This document shows positions 28,789 to 37,016 of a stretch of 64,000 nt of DNA, piece after piece. The DNA comes from Sulfolobales archaeon Acd1 (GTDB lineage: Archaea; Thermoproteota; Thermoprotei_A; Sulfolobales; Sulfolobaceae): positions 339,368-403,367 of the forward strand of contig APJY01000002.1 in NCBI GenBank assembly GCA_000389735.1, in the 5' to 3' direction. The notes beneath the pieces were generated by a model that saw only the letters and a list, made by a program, of their open reading frames with translations, was not told the origin of the DNA and searched no databases. How positions within the stretch are numbered: position 1 is the first letter of the stretch; each line of letters starts with the position of its first letter. The position numbers and the translations under genes are program-made.

Positions 28789-29030
28789 AGGTTGTACTTC
28801 CTCTTAATGGCGTCTTCCACGTCTACTCCTAATAAGTTGGCCACCGAAAGCGTCCACGCCACGACGTCGGCTATCTCTTCGGCACAGGCCTCCTTGTTCC
28901 CCGAAAGCAGGGCCTCCGCTAGCTCGCCTACCTCCTCGACTAGCCAAGTGAATGTGGCGTAGAGGCCCCTTCTTGAGTCGTTCTCGAAGTAGAGCTCCTT
29001 CATCCTCTCCTGAAGTTCCCTGAGCTCCAC
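28785..29030 (-). CDS. MazG-like nucleotide pyrophosphohydrolase
   Basis: The 81-residue all-helical protein carries the metal-binding pattern EEVGELAEAL (about 32-41) and EEIADVVAW (about 51-59), the EExxE and ExxD motif of MazG-type NTP pyrophosphatases. It probably removes aberrant nucleotides. It is translationally coupled to tmcA through a 4-nt overlap. Confidence 0.85.
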   Translation of the reverse strand: MELRELQERMKELYFENDSRRGLYATFTWLVEEVGELAEALLSGNKEACAEEIADVVAWTLSVANLLGVDVEDAIKRKYNL

Positions 29031-29048
29031 GTGGTTTGAGGGCTCATG

Positions 29049-29411
29049 TCAGTAATAAGGTAAACCGGCCTCCCTCCTGAGGAGCCTGACGTCCTCCTTT
29101 TCGAGCCTGATGTTCAGCCTCTTCTCCTCCGCGTAGGACGGGCTGACGAAGATCACCTCTATCTGTCCTGCCTTGGTGATCTCGTCGACGAACTTCTTGT
29201 CGACGAAGTACTCTAAAACTAGCGGGTTGTCCGGGTCATCCTTAATGATGTTCCTCACCACTAGCATCCCGGACTCCCTTTCTATTTCGAGGTCCACTGG
29301 AGGCCTGTCCACCTTCGGGTAGTCCTCCGTCACGCACACCACGTACCGCTCGCAGCACACGCCGCACTGCCCTTCCTTCACGGTCGACTTGAAGTCCTCC
29401 GGGATCTGCAT
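29049..29411 (-). CDS. Hypothetical protein with N-terminal cysteine cluster
   Basis: The 120-residue acidic protein has cysteines at about 16, 19, 20 and 26 (CGVCC...C), which could bind zinc or an iron-sulfur cluster. A beta-rich part follows. It lies 18 nt before the MazG-like gene on the same strand, so it is probably the first gene of the mazG-tmcA operon. Family not recognised. Confidence 0.65.
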   Translation of the reverse strand: MQIPEDFKSTVKEGQCGVCCERYVVCVTEDYPKVDRPPVDLEIERESGMLVVRNIIKDDPDNPLVLEYFVDKKFVDEITKAGQIEVIFVSPSYAEEKRLNIRLEKEDVRLLRREAGLPYY

Positions 29412-29527
29412 TCGGTTAAGCCGAGCTCAGACTTGTTTAGGATGGTATATTAATCATGTCATCAATCTTATACCAAATTTAGCAGATAAGGTATGTAAAA
29501 GACCGTTAAGAGGCCGAGGTTAGGGGA

Positions 29528-30115
29528 ATGATACCCTGCGGCAGGAGCGAGCTGGTAGACGGAGTGTTGGTGTTCAGGGAGGCGGTCCTGCCCGACCTAT
29601 GTAAGGTGTTCGAGGCCATAGATCAAAGGTGGCTGATCGAGACGACCAAGATGTTGGGTGTGAGCGCGATATACATGAGGGCTATTAAGGACGCCCAAAT
29701 ATCGGCCTACTACGACGAAGGTAGAGACGCTTTCGTAATCGACGTGGGGGAGAAAGTGGCTAACCTCTTTCCCCTCCTCACGTATATCGACAAATCGCGC
29801 ACGATAGTGATAAGCGACGAACAAATAACGGTCTCAGATTTGACGGAAACGAAGGGAGTTAGCGTCCCAACCCTCCCAGGTTCGCTCGGCTTCGCCTTGG
29901 ACGTCCTGGAGTTCATAGCTCCCAACGTAAACGTGGCTCTAAAGGTCTCTGAAGGGACGAAGCTGGAGATAATCCAAAGCCAAGAGGGGATGACCATGGT
30001 AAACGTACACATTACCGAAGCGTCTCGAGAGGAGCTCAAAAATAAGGTGGCCACGCTCAGGGGGCTGCTGAAAGCTCTACAGGACTTTTACGGCGTTACG
30101 CTCATCAAGACTTGA
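29528..30115 (+). CDS. Hypothetical soluble protein
   Basis: The 195-residue alpha/beta protein has two cysteines in the N-terminal 25 residues and a C-terminal helix. I see no known motif, signal peptide or membrane segment. It is divergent from the small Cys-cluster gene and convergent with the hexosamine kinase gene, with 2 nt between the stop codons. Confidence 0.65.
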   Translation: MIPCGRSELVDGVLVFREAVLPDLCKVFEAIDQRWLIETTKMLGVSAIYMRAIKDAQISAYYDEGRDAFVIDVGEKVANLFPLLTYIDKSRTIVISDEQITVSDLTETKGVSVPTLPGSLGFALDVLEFIAPNVNVALKVSEGTKLEIIQSQEGMTMVNVHITEASREELKNKVATLRGLLKALQDFYGVTLIKT

Positions 30116-30117
30116 AT

Positions 30118-31032
30118 TCAACGCGTTCCAGCTTTCCTTATAGCCTCTATGACCTTCTGGCAGCCTGCCCTCTTGGCAGCGAGATAGAGAGCCCCTAGCT
30201 CGGGAGGGTTACCCCTGTCCAGGATGGTTCCTCCCGCTCTTTCAATTTCTTCCTTGAAAGCCCCGTAGTAAGTCCCCGACTTGAAGAGGCTTCCCTTCGG
30301 CACCACTGTCCTAACGTTGACCCGTCTCATCATGACTTTCGCCCTCTCCGCTAGGATCGTCGCCCCGAGCCTGAGGAAGTCCTTGGCCTTCTCTATTCCC
30401 CTCTCGGCGGCCTCGTCGAGGTAGGCCGCGAGCGAGGCGATCCTGTCCTTCCTGCACTGGTTATCGTAGGCCCACCTCACCAGGTCGTCGTGGACTGAGA
30501 CGTTCATCTTGGCCCTCATGAAGTCGAAGAGCTCCCCTCCCTCCTCGAGTCCGTCGAACACCTGTTGCATCCACCTGAGCAGGTTCACCGATATCCAGTA
30601 GCTGGAGCCCTCGTCAGAGAGGAGCCATCCCCTACCTCCGATCCTCCTGAAAGCCTTACCGTCGTAGCCCACGACCACGCTCCCGGTGCCGGCGATCACC
30701 ACTATCCCGGGCTCGCCGAAGGTCTCGGAGAATAGGGCTATAACCGAGTCGTGAACGCTCTCCGTCCTCACGGCTACGTCGGAGAAGAACCTCGAGAACG
30801 TAACCTCGTCCTCTGCCGTGTCCATCCCGGCGAAGCCGATGACCGCGAAGTCCACCCTGGCCCCCTTAGAGGCCTGGAGCAAGGCATCGGTCACGTTCTT
30901 CTTCGCCTGGGAGAGGCCTAAATCGTGGGGGTTCCCTGGGCCTGTGACTCCCTCACCTATCAAGCGGCCGTCGCAGTCGTAGACTACAGCTTTGGTTTTC
31001 GTGCTCCCGGCGTCTATACCGGCTATAAGCAC
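30118..31032 (-). CDS. BadF/BcrA-type ATPase, probable hexosamine / N-acetylglucosamine kinase
   Basis: The product of about 304 residues has an ASKHA-fold phosphate-1 loop IAGIDAGSTKTKAVVYD at its start, VIGFAGMDTAEDE (about 70) and an adenosine-site glycine motif VIAGTGSVVVGYDG (about 112). The closest characterised type I know is the ATP-dependent hexosamine kinase of Sulfurisphaera. A GTG start at 31032 places the P-loop at the N-terminus, 2 nt after the stop of the preceding nucleotidyltransferase gene; the longer frame to 31101 would overlap that gene. It should make hexosamine 6-phosphates for nucleotide sugars. Confidence 0.83.
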   Translation of the reverse strand: MLIAGIDAGSTKTKAVVYDCDGRLIGEGVTGPGNPHDLGLSQAKKNVTDALLQASKGARVDFAVIGFAGMDTAEDEVTFSRFFSDVAVRTESVHDSVIALFSETFGEPGIVVIAGTGSVVVGYDGKAFRRIGGRGWLLSDEGSSYWISVNLLRWMQQVFDGLEEGGELFDFMRAKMNVSVHDDLVRWAYDNQCRKDRIASLAAYLDEAAERGIEKAKDFLRLGATILAERAKVMMRRVNVRTVVPKGSLFKSGTYYGAFKEEIERAGGTILDRGNPPELGALYLAAKRAGCQKVIEAIRKAGTR

Positions 31033-31034
31033 AG

Positions 31035-31793
31035 TCAGTAATGATTGTAGGTGTAATTTAATGCGTTGTAATAGCTGTCCGGGTCGCCCACGTTTAGCCA
31101 TCTCTCCTTCTCCAGTAGTATGCCGTAAACCTCCCCTCCCTGCTCTATGAGCCTCTGGATACCATAAGTGAGCTCCAGCTCCCCGGAGTCCACCTTCACT
31201 TCTCTCAGGGCCTTGAAGATCTTGGGCTTGAAGACGTAAACAGCGGAAATGGCTACGTCGCTTTTCGGCTCTGGGGGCTTCTCCTCCGCTCCAGTTACCC
31301 TGAACAGCTTGTGGCCCATGAACTCGCCTAGCTCGACGTAGGTCACTATCCCGTACCTTTTGGGGTTGGATACCTTCCTCAGCAGTAGGATACCGTCAGG
31401 CTCGCTCTGCTCGAACAGGCTAGCGGCCTCCACGTAACCTCCGGTGAGGACGCCGTCATCCGCGTGGACGAAGAAGGGTTCCGTCCCCGCGAAGTCCTCG
31501 GCCCTGAGGACCGCGTCGCCGAAACCCTTCGGCTCCTCCTGGAAGACGAACGTGACGCCCCGCTCGAAGAGGTAGTCCATGAGCAACTTCCCGTGTTTTC
31601 CCACCACCAGGCAGAACTTCTCCACTCCAGCAGAAGACAAGTTCTCGGCGATCAGGTCTATCACGGGCCTCATGACCTTCTTGCCGTCCTCCGTCCTGAA
31701 GAGCGGGATCAGGGCCTTAGGTAGTACTGAGGTTATGAACTTCATCCTGCTGCCCTTGCCGGCTGCCGTTATCACCGCCTTCCTTACCTTCAT
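31035..31793 (-). CDS. Sugar-1-phosphate nucleotidyltransferase (GalU-like)
   Basis: The 252-residue enzyme has the nucleotide-binding signature ITAAGKGSRMKF (about 8) and VLPKALIPL (about 23), and FFVHADDGVL (about 107) as metal-site segment. It resembles UTP-glucose-1-phosphate uridylyltransferases. UDP-glucose or a UDP-amino sugar is a likely product. It overlaps the upstream glycosyltransferase gene by 77 nt, which is unusually long. The signature lies so close to the ATG that a later start is excluded. Confidence 0.88.
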   Translation of the reverse strand: MKVRKAVITAAGKGSRMKFITSVLPKALIPLFRTEDGKKVMRPVIDLIAENLSSAGVEKFCLVVGKHGKLLMDYLFERGVTFVFQEEPKGFGDAVLRAEDFAGTEPFFVHADDGVLTGGYVEAASLFEQSEPDGILLLRKVSNPKRYGIVTYVELGEFMGHKLFRVTGAEEKPPEPKSDVAISAVYVFKPKIFKALREVKVDSGELELTYGIQRLIEQGGEVYGILLEKERWLNVGDPDSYYNALNYTYNHY

Positions 31794-32934
31794 GGGAAGT
31801 CCTCGCCTTTCTGGATGATATGATGTCTAAAGCTCTTTTGGAGATGAAGAAGGCTCCAGCAACGGTCGTCACGTCGACGAAGGGCTCGAAGTCGGCGACG
31901 TAGAAGCTGAAGAGTGTGCTGTTGCCACCGAAGTAGACGAGTACGAAAGACAGCCACTCGATCCAGCCGGCTAACGTTATCACGCTGAGCTCGAGCTTCC
32001 TGACCAGCGTCAACGCTAAGACGCTGACTATCACCCACGCTATCATAATCGGCGGGGAGGTCGAAGCGAAGAGGCTGAGGTGTCCGAAGGTCCCCATGTA
32101 GAAGGGATGGACGTTGAGGAACCAGTCCCAGGGGGTGCTGATCTGGCTCGTGGCGCTCGAGCTTATGTGTCCCGAGGTCAGGTCCCAGCTGATCTCATGG
32201 AGGAAAGACTGACGCAGCCATCCGACTGGACCTCCAAGATAAACCATGATTGGGATGGCCAAAAGGACGTAAACGAGCGTCGGAGTCAGCACGCCCCAGA
32301 TTAGCCTCTTTAACCTATCGCTGTAGAGGTAGGTCAGGTAGAAGAGGAAGGGTAGCAGGAGGAAGTAGGACGACTCCTTAGAGCTGAAGGCTAGTCCCAA
32401 GAAAATGGACGCAAGCTTCGGCCTCCTGGAAATGAGGAAGTAGAAGGCGGCTATGGAGAAGAAGGCGACGTAAATGTCGAGCATCGCTACTCCGTGCATT
32501 ACCCAGAGGATAGGGTCTAGTGCCGTTACTACTCCTCCAGCGATCCCGAAGACCGTCGCCCAAGGCTCAAGGCAGACCAGTTTCCTTACGGTCAATGAGA
32601 CGAAGACCAGGATCAGGTCGCCCAGGATCCAGCTGGGTGCCCTGAAGGCCACGAACCGGTAGCCGAAGGCCAGCTCGAAGATCCCCATTATGTACTTGCC
32701 CAGGGGAGGGTGCTCTGGGTTAACGTAGCCCGTAACGTTAGCCGGGGTCCAGGGAGAGACGATTTCAGGCTGAACGTGAAAGACGTAGCTGAGGATGTTA
32801 TAAGCGGAGGCAGGGTAGTACACCTCATCGCTAATGTAGCTGTTAATGGGAGCGAAGGTAACCACGGTGAAGTAGGTGTAGAGGGCGACGAGGACTGCGA
32901 GGGAAGCCCAAAAAACGGCGTCTAACTTCCTCAA
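31717..32934 (-). CDS. PMT-family (GT39-like) membrane glycosyltransferase
   Basis: The 405-residue membrane protein has about nine to ten helices. The first external loop has the acidic pair in YISDEVYYP (about residue 33) and the signature NPEHPPLGKYIMG (about 72), both diagnostic of dolichyl-phosphate-mannose-dependent protein mannosyltransferases. It should transfer sugar from a lipid carrier at the outer membrane face. The last 24 residues are hydrophilic and lie in the 77-nt overlap with the nucleotidyltransferase gene. It probably works with the two sugar enzymes downstream in surface glycan synthesis. Confidence 0.82.
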   Translation of the reverse strand: MRKLDAVFWASLAVLVALYTYFTVVTFAPINSYISDEVYYPASAYNILSYVFHVQPEIVSPWTPANVTGYVNPEHPPLGKYIMGIFELAFGYRFVAFRAPSWILGDLILVFVSLTVRKLVCLEPWATVFGIAGGVVTALDPILWVMHGVAMLDIYVAFFSIAAFYFLISRRPKLASIFLGLAFSSKESSYFLLLPFLFYLTYLYSDRLKRLIWGVLTPTLVYVLLAIPIMVYLGGPVGWLRQSFLHEISWDLTSGHISSSATSQISTPWDWFLNVHPFYMGTFGHLSLFASTSPPIMIAWVIVSVLALTLVRKLELSVITLAGWIEWLSFVLVYFGGNSTLFSFYVADFEPFVDVTTVAGAFFISKRALDIISSRKARTSHEGKEGGDNGSRQGQQDEVHNLSTT

Positions 32935-32972
32935 GCGTGCTCACTGTGGGGGTAACAGCGTTCTATTTCAGG

Positions 32973-33794
32973 TTATTCCAAAAGCTTCACGGCCTCCTCG
33001 GGGCTCTTTCCCTCGTGGACTACCGCTGAGACCGCCCTGGCCATCCTCTCAACGTTCTTCGCTCCCCAGACGTTCCTGCCGACGGTCACTCCAGAGGCGC
33101 CAGCCTCTATCGCGTCCCTCAGCATCTTCAGGAACTCCAGGTCGGTCTTCGTCTTAGGGCCTCCCCTTATCAATATGGGCGCGAAGGCCACCTCAACCAC
33201 TTCCCTGAAGCTCTCCTTATCGCCCGTGTAATCGACCTTCAGCAAATCCGCCCCCAGCTCCGAGGCCATCCTCGTGACGTACTTCACGAGCTCCTTCTCC
33301 CTGACGCTGTCCGGGTTATCTGGCCTGACGAACAGGGGCTCGACGATGAAGGGGATCCCGTAGTCTTCGGCCTCTTTCCTTAAGCTAGCTAGGGCCTCCA
33401 GGTTATAGCCCTCCACCCCGTCCTCGCCGTAGCCAACCACGTAATAGGTGACCACCGCGTCGGCACCGTGGTTAATCGCGTCTTTCAGCTCGTAAAGAAC
33501 CGAGTAGTAGCCGGAGCCGTAGGGCTTGTAGTTACCCCTCCAGACGTTCGCCGTGTCTAGCCTCGCGATTATCATGGGCGAGTTCCTGCTGAAGAAGTTC
33601 TCCTTCACCAGTCTCAACATTGCTGGGGTCATCTGAAGGGCGTCCGGCCCGTTGCCAACTAACTTCCTGACCACCTCGGCTGCCCTTTCAATACCTTTAA
33701 GCGGTCCCATGACCAGGCCGTGGTCCAGGGCCACTACGAAGGCCTTACCCCTCTCGAGGAGTCTCCGCATCCTGATTTCTTTACCAACGCTCAC
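32973..33794 (-). CDS. Class I fructose-bisphosphate aldolase family (FbaB/DeoC-like)
   Basis: The product of about 273 residues is a TIM-barrel aldolase with AFVVALDHGLVMGPLKG near the N-terminus. The Schiff-base lysine lies in ADLLKVDYTGD (about 180), with phosphate-binding PILIRGGPKT and GVTVGRNVWG at the C-terminal strands. The alternatives are FBP aldolase and the related ADTH synthase of archaeal aromatic synthesis. GTG 33794 is preferred because a TATA-like element (33815-33826) is centred 26 nt upstream and covers the alternative ATG at 33815. Confidence 0.85.
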   Translation of the reverse strand: MSVGKEIRMRRLLERGKAFVVALDHGLVMGPLKGIERAAEVVRKLVGNGPDALQMTPAMLRLVKENFFSRNSPMIIARLDTANVWRGNYKPYGSGYYSVLYELKDAINHGADAVVTYYVVGYGEDGVEGYNLEALASLRKEAEDYGIPFIVEPLFVRPDNPDSVREKELVKYVTRMASELGADLLKVDYTGDKESFREVVEVAFAPILIRGGPKTKTDLEFLKMLRDAIEAGASGVTVGRNVWGAKNVERMARAVSAVVHEGKSPEEAVKLLE

Positions 33795-33814
33795 GCCCTG
33801 AATTCCGGAACCCA

Positions 33815-33826
33815 CATTAAATCGTT
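33815..33826 (-). promoter_or_regulatory. TATA-like box of the aldolase gene
   Basis: CGATTTAATG in gene direction is centred about 26 nt before GTG 33794 and includes the alternative ATG. It therefore decides the start. Confidence 0.45.
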
Positions 33827-33844
33827 TTTAGGGCCCGGGATCCC

Positions 33845-35188
33845 TCACTCCTCCTCCTTGGCCTGCCTCGCCATGTCGAGGACCTCTACGTATATGAACC
33901 CCGCCAGGACCCAGAGGAGGAAGACGTTAATATAGTAGGCGGGCACAGAGGACGCCGAAGTCAGGATGATGTAAACGGTCAGGATCGTTCCGGTAAGCGC
34001 TATGCTCAGCTCGAACAACCTCTTCCTCAGCCTCTTGAGGGAGATCTTGAGGAGCGCCAAGTCCGTTATAATGTGGGCCACCAGACCGCCGAGCATGGAG
34101 ATGTAAGCGAGGACCACGAAAGCGTTGAGGAGGCCTAGGGTGAGGACGGTCGAGTAGAGTAATATCGCGTAGGCCGCCAGGGTGGCAATGAGGGCGTTTA
34201 TAGGTCCGACCTTAGGCTTAAAAGCCTTGAACGCCTGGTGCACGAAGCCGTAGTAGCTCAAGCCGTAGAGGGTCCTGCTCGACGCAATCATGTAACTCAT
34301 GGTCGCCAGGATACCGTCGTTGATAGCGGCGAACAGGGCGAACGCCATGGTTAAGATACCGTACTCGTGGCCAACCAGGTTTATGACGGCATAGTCGGTG
34401 GACAAGTTCACTTGCCTATAGTAAAGGTAGTCGGCGATGCCGTACGTGTCGAAAGCCGCCAGGCCTCCGCCCAATAATATAACAATGATTATCGCCATGG
34501 GGATCGTCCTCTTGGGGTTCTTGGCTTCCCCGGAGACGGGAGCTATGGAGCCGTAGCCCGTGGGGATCCCCGCCCCGAATATTATCGCGGTCGCCAGGTC
34601 ACTCGTGGGGATTTCCGTTTGAAAGGGATTATAGAAGTGCCAGCCGGTAGTAGCGAGGAACATCACGGCTAGTACTGCCATAGCCAACGCTTCGAAAGTG
34701 CTGGCGAAGAGGGCGTATTTCGTAGTGGGCCTTATCCCGAGAAGCAGAAGGACGGAAGAGACGCCAAACACCAACGTTAGGAAAATTAGGGGATTGAGGT
34801 CGAAAACCTCCTTCACCACTAACGTCGTCGCAACGACGTAAGCGGCGCCGTAAAAGACGGCGTAAAGCATGTAAATCCATCCCGTTTGGAATCCCAACCT
34901 CTTCGTGAGGGAGAAGTACGCGTAAGCCGTGTAACCGCCCGGTTGAGCTATCTTAGACGAGAGCTTGTAGACGTTAAGACCGTTGACGAGGACGATTAGG
35001 GTCCCTATAAGGATCGCTATGGGGGCGAAGCCCTTAGCCAGCAGGAACGCGTATGTTCCATAGCTCAGAACGCTCAGGAAGGGTGACTGACCGCCGAAGG
35101 ATAGGAACACTATGTCCAGAAGTCCTAGCTCCCTTGCAGGGCCCCTTGTTCCAGTTGACGACTCCTCTTTTTCGTGGGTTGAGGACAT
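33845..35188 (-). CDS. APC superfamily amino acid permease
   Basis: The 447-residue protein has about twelve membrane helices. APC features are LLDIVFLSFGGQSPFLSVLSY in helix 1 (about 23), a glycine-rich loop KIAQPGGYTAYAYF (about 78) and GAGIPTGYGSIAPVSGEAKN (about 210), matching helix 6 and the following loop. It probably takes up amino acids. It is the third APC carrier in the window and lies directly upstream of the aldolase gene on the same strand. Confidence 0.87.
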   Translation of the reverse strand: MSSTHEKEESSTGTRGPARELGLLDIVFLSFGGQSPFLSVLSYGTYAFLLAKGFAPIAILIGTLIVLVNGLNVYKLSSKIAQPGGYTAYAYFSLTKRLGFQTGWIYMLYAVFYGAAYVVATTLVVKEVFDLNPLIFLTLVFGVSSVLLLLGIRPTTKYALFASTFEALAMAVLAVMFLATTGWHFYNPFQTEIPTSDLATAIIFGAGIPTGYGSIAPVSGEAKNPKRTIPMAIIIVILLGGGLAAFDTYGIADYLYYRQVNLSTDYAVINLVGHEYGILTMAFALFAAINDGILATMSYMIASSRTLYGLSYYGFVHQAFKAFKPKVGPINALIATLAAYAILLYSTVLTLGLLNAFVVLAYISMLGGLVAHIITDLALLKISLKRLRKRLFELSIALTGTILTVYIILTSASSVPAYYINVFLLWVLAGFIYVEVLDMARQAKEEE

Positions 35189-35261
35189 GCGATTAGCTTC
35201 GCCTCACGTTTAAGCACGAGAAGAATAAAACCTTACTACATTAAGGGGAAGGAAGGACCGA

Positions 35262-36515
35262 ATGGGGATGAGGTTCGCGGTAATAGGCTCTGGGCCGGCG
35301 GGCCTTTACGCGGCCTTGACGTTAGCTCAACGGGCGAAGGTGACGCTTGTAGAACAGAGCGAGAAACTAGGGGGCACCTGCGTGCTTTACGGCTGTATTC
35401 CAGGTAAGGCGATGCTTAAGGCTGCTTCACTGTCCGCTCAAGCCGAGAGGTTAGGAAAGAGGCTGGAGTTCGCCTTCAATGAGGCCCAGGCCCTGGCGAG
35501 GAGGGCGTCGGAGCTCGTATCGAAGGGCGAGGAGTATTCGCTCAGCGACGCTGGGGTTGAGGTGGTTCACGGCAGGGCGACCTTGACTGGAGGGACTCTA
35601 AGGGTGAACGATGAGACCTTAAGGGTTGACGGAGTGATAGTGGCTACGGGAACGAAGAGACCGGAGGGGACGGCGAGCGACGACTTGCCCTCCCTCAACG
35701 ACTTCCATAAGATCGCCATCATTGGAGGAGGGGTAGGGGGAGTCGAGTACGCGTGGCTACTGAGGAAGCTCGGCAAGGAAGTGCACGTCTACGAGGCCGA
35801 GGACCTGCTCCTGCCCAAGCACGACCCGGATCTGAGGAGAGCTGTGACGTCCCATTTCCAGAAGCTAGGCGTCAGGCTCCACCTCAAGGCCAGGGCCAGG
35901 GTGGAGGGTAATAAGGTGATAACCGAAGAGGGGGCCCAGGAGTTCGACGTGGTTCTCTTCAGCTTCGGGAGGAAACCGAACTTGGAGGGGATAGAGGTGC
36001 CGACCGACGAGAGGGGCTTCGTGAGGGTGGATCGGTACATGTTCACGGGAATCAGCAACGTTTACGCCGCGGGCGACGTCACGGGCTCCTTCACTGCCCA
36101 CGAGGCAATGAGGAAGGGTATAGTGGCCGCGTTAAACCTGTTGGGACAGAGGACGGCCTACGACGGAACCTCGGTTCCTAAAGTTATCTACGTTCATCCG
36201 CAAATAGCCTATTTCGGTGACGTTTCGAACGGGGACTGCGTCAGAGTCCAGGTGGCGTCGCTGCCCAGGGCTGTCGCGGAGAGGGAGAGCGATGGGTTCG
36301 TTAAGGTATGCTTTAAGGAAGGGAGGTTGGCAGGGACCGTCGCGTTCTCGCCCGAGGCCGAGGGGGTGGTCACTTTAGCCTCGCTGATGAGGGGTAAGAG
36401 GGCGGAGGAAATACTGTTGGAGCAGATCCCTCATCCATCGTACCTCGAGGCGATTTGGGAAGCGGCCAGGCAGTATTTGGCGAAAAAAGGCAGAGTTAAC
36501 TCAGCTCGTCCTTGA
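35262..36515 (+). CDS. Dihydrolipoamide dehydrogenase-like pyridine nucleotide-disulfide oxidoreductase
   Basis: The 417-residue flavoenzyme has an FAD motif VIGSGPAGLYAALTLA, the redox-active disulfide GGTCVLYGCIPGKAM (about 41-55), a NAD(P) motif IAIIGGGVGGVEYAWLL (about 150) and YAAGDVTGSF (about 267). The C-terminal dimer domain keeps the catalytic pair in IPHPSYLEAI (about 388). It is shorter than standard lipoamide dehydrogenases (about 460). The substrate may be lipoamide or another disulfide. No 2-oxoacid dehydrogenase genes lie beside it. Confidence 0.86.
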   Translation: MGMRFAVIGSGPAGLYAALTLAQRAKVTLVEQSEKLGGTCVLYGCIPGKAMLKAASLSAQAERLGKRLEFAFNEAQALARRASELVSKGEEYSLSDAGVEVVHGRATLTGGTLRVNDETLRVDGVIVATGTKRPEGTASDDLPSLNDFHKIAIIGGGVGGVEYAWLLRKLGKEVHVYEAEDLLLPKHDPDLRRAVTSHFQKLGVRLHLKARARVEGNKVITEEGAQEFDVVLFSFGRKPNLEGIEVPTDERGFVRVDRYMFTGISNVYAAGDVTGSFTAHEAMRKGIVAALNLLGQRTAYDGTSVPKVIYVHPQIAYFGDVSNGDCVRVQVASLPRAVAERESDGFVKVCFKEGRLAGTVAFSPEAEGVVTLASLMRGKRAEEILLEQIPHPSYLEAIWEAARQYLAKKGRVNSARP

Positions 36516-36669
36516 TCTGGTTCAGGAGGCTCAGCAGGTCCTCCGTTAGGTCAATGGCCTTATCGAGCTCCCCCTCGTCCAACTCGCTCAGCAGGTCCTT
36601 CAGCAGGTCCCTAATTTCGTCCGAAAGCTCGTAAGCCCTCTCGAGCTTATCCTTAAGTTCCTCCTTCAT
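36496..36669 (-). CDS. 57-residue acidic helical protein
   Basis: ATG 36669 to TAA 36496 encodes a strongly charged peptide of Glu, Asp, Leu and Lys with two amphipathic helices (about 1-27 and 32-56). It looks like a small helical hairpin or coiled coil. The ATG overlaps the TGA of the DUF5752-like gene (ATGA), and GGGGAGG precedes it, so it is translated in that operon. It overlaps the convergent flavoenzyme gene by 20 nt. No family recognised. Confidence 0.6.
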   Translation of the reverse strand: MKEELKDKLERAYELSDEIRDLLKDLLSELDEGELDKAIDLTEDLLSLLNQIKDELS

Positions 36670-36980
36670 CCTCCCCTACTTCTCCTCCTCCTCGATATAT
36701 AAGAGGTAGCTGGAGGCAGGTTGGTAACTTGTAAGTGAGCTTCTAGAATACGTATGGCCGAGTCCACGTCCTTCGCGTTCTTCAGCTCCTTCGCTAACTC
36801 CCTTTCCCCCAAGTATTCCAGCCATTGGGTGATGTGGCCCTCCCTCAGGTGGTACTCGACGCAAGCCCTGTCCTCCACGCTCAATCTCCTCGTTTCCCTT
36901 AACAGCTCCCTGACGTCGTGCGCTACCCCGACCACCTTCTCGTAAGACTTGAAGTAGAATGGCTCCTTACCCACAAACAA
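36666..36980 (-). CDS. DUF5752-like small protein
   Basis: The 104-residue protein has the pattern PFYFKS...GVAHDVRELL near its N-terminus and VEYHLREGHITQWLEYLGE in the middle. This resembles DUF5752 proteins, in which a helix-rich domain follows this H/W pattern. The last 15 residues are basic (SRRRRSRGG). Role unknown. Its stop overlaps the start of the 57-residue gene by 4 nt. Confidence 0.7.
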   Translation of the reverse strand: MFVGKEPFYFKSYEKVVGVAHDVRELLRETRRLSVEDRACVEYHLREGHITQWLEYLGERELAKELKNAKDVDSAIRILEAHLQVTNLPPATSYISRRRRSRGG

Positions 36981-37016
36981 TAAGCTTAACTTACCCCCTT
37001 TTTAAGGGAAGGCCCG

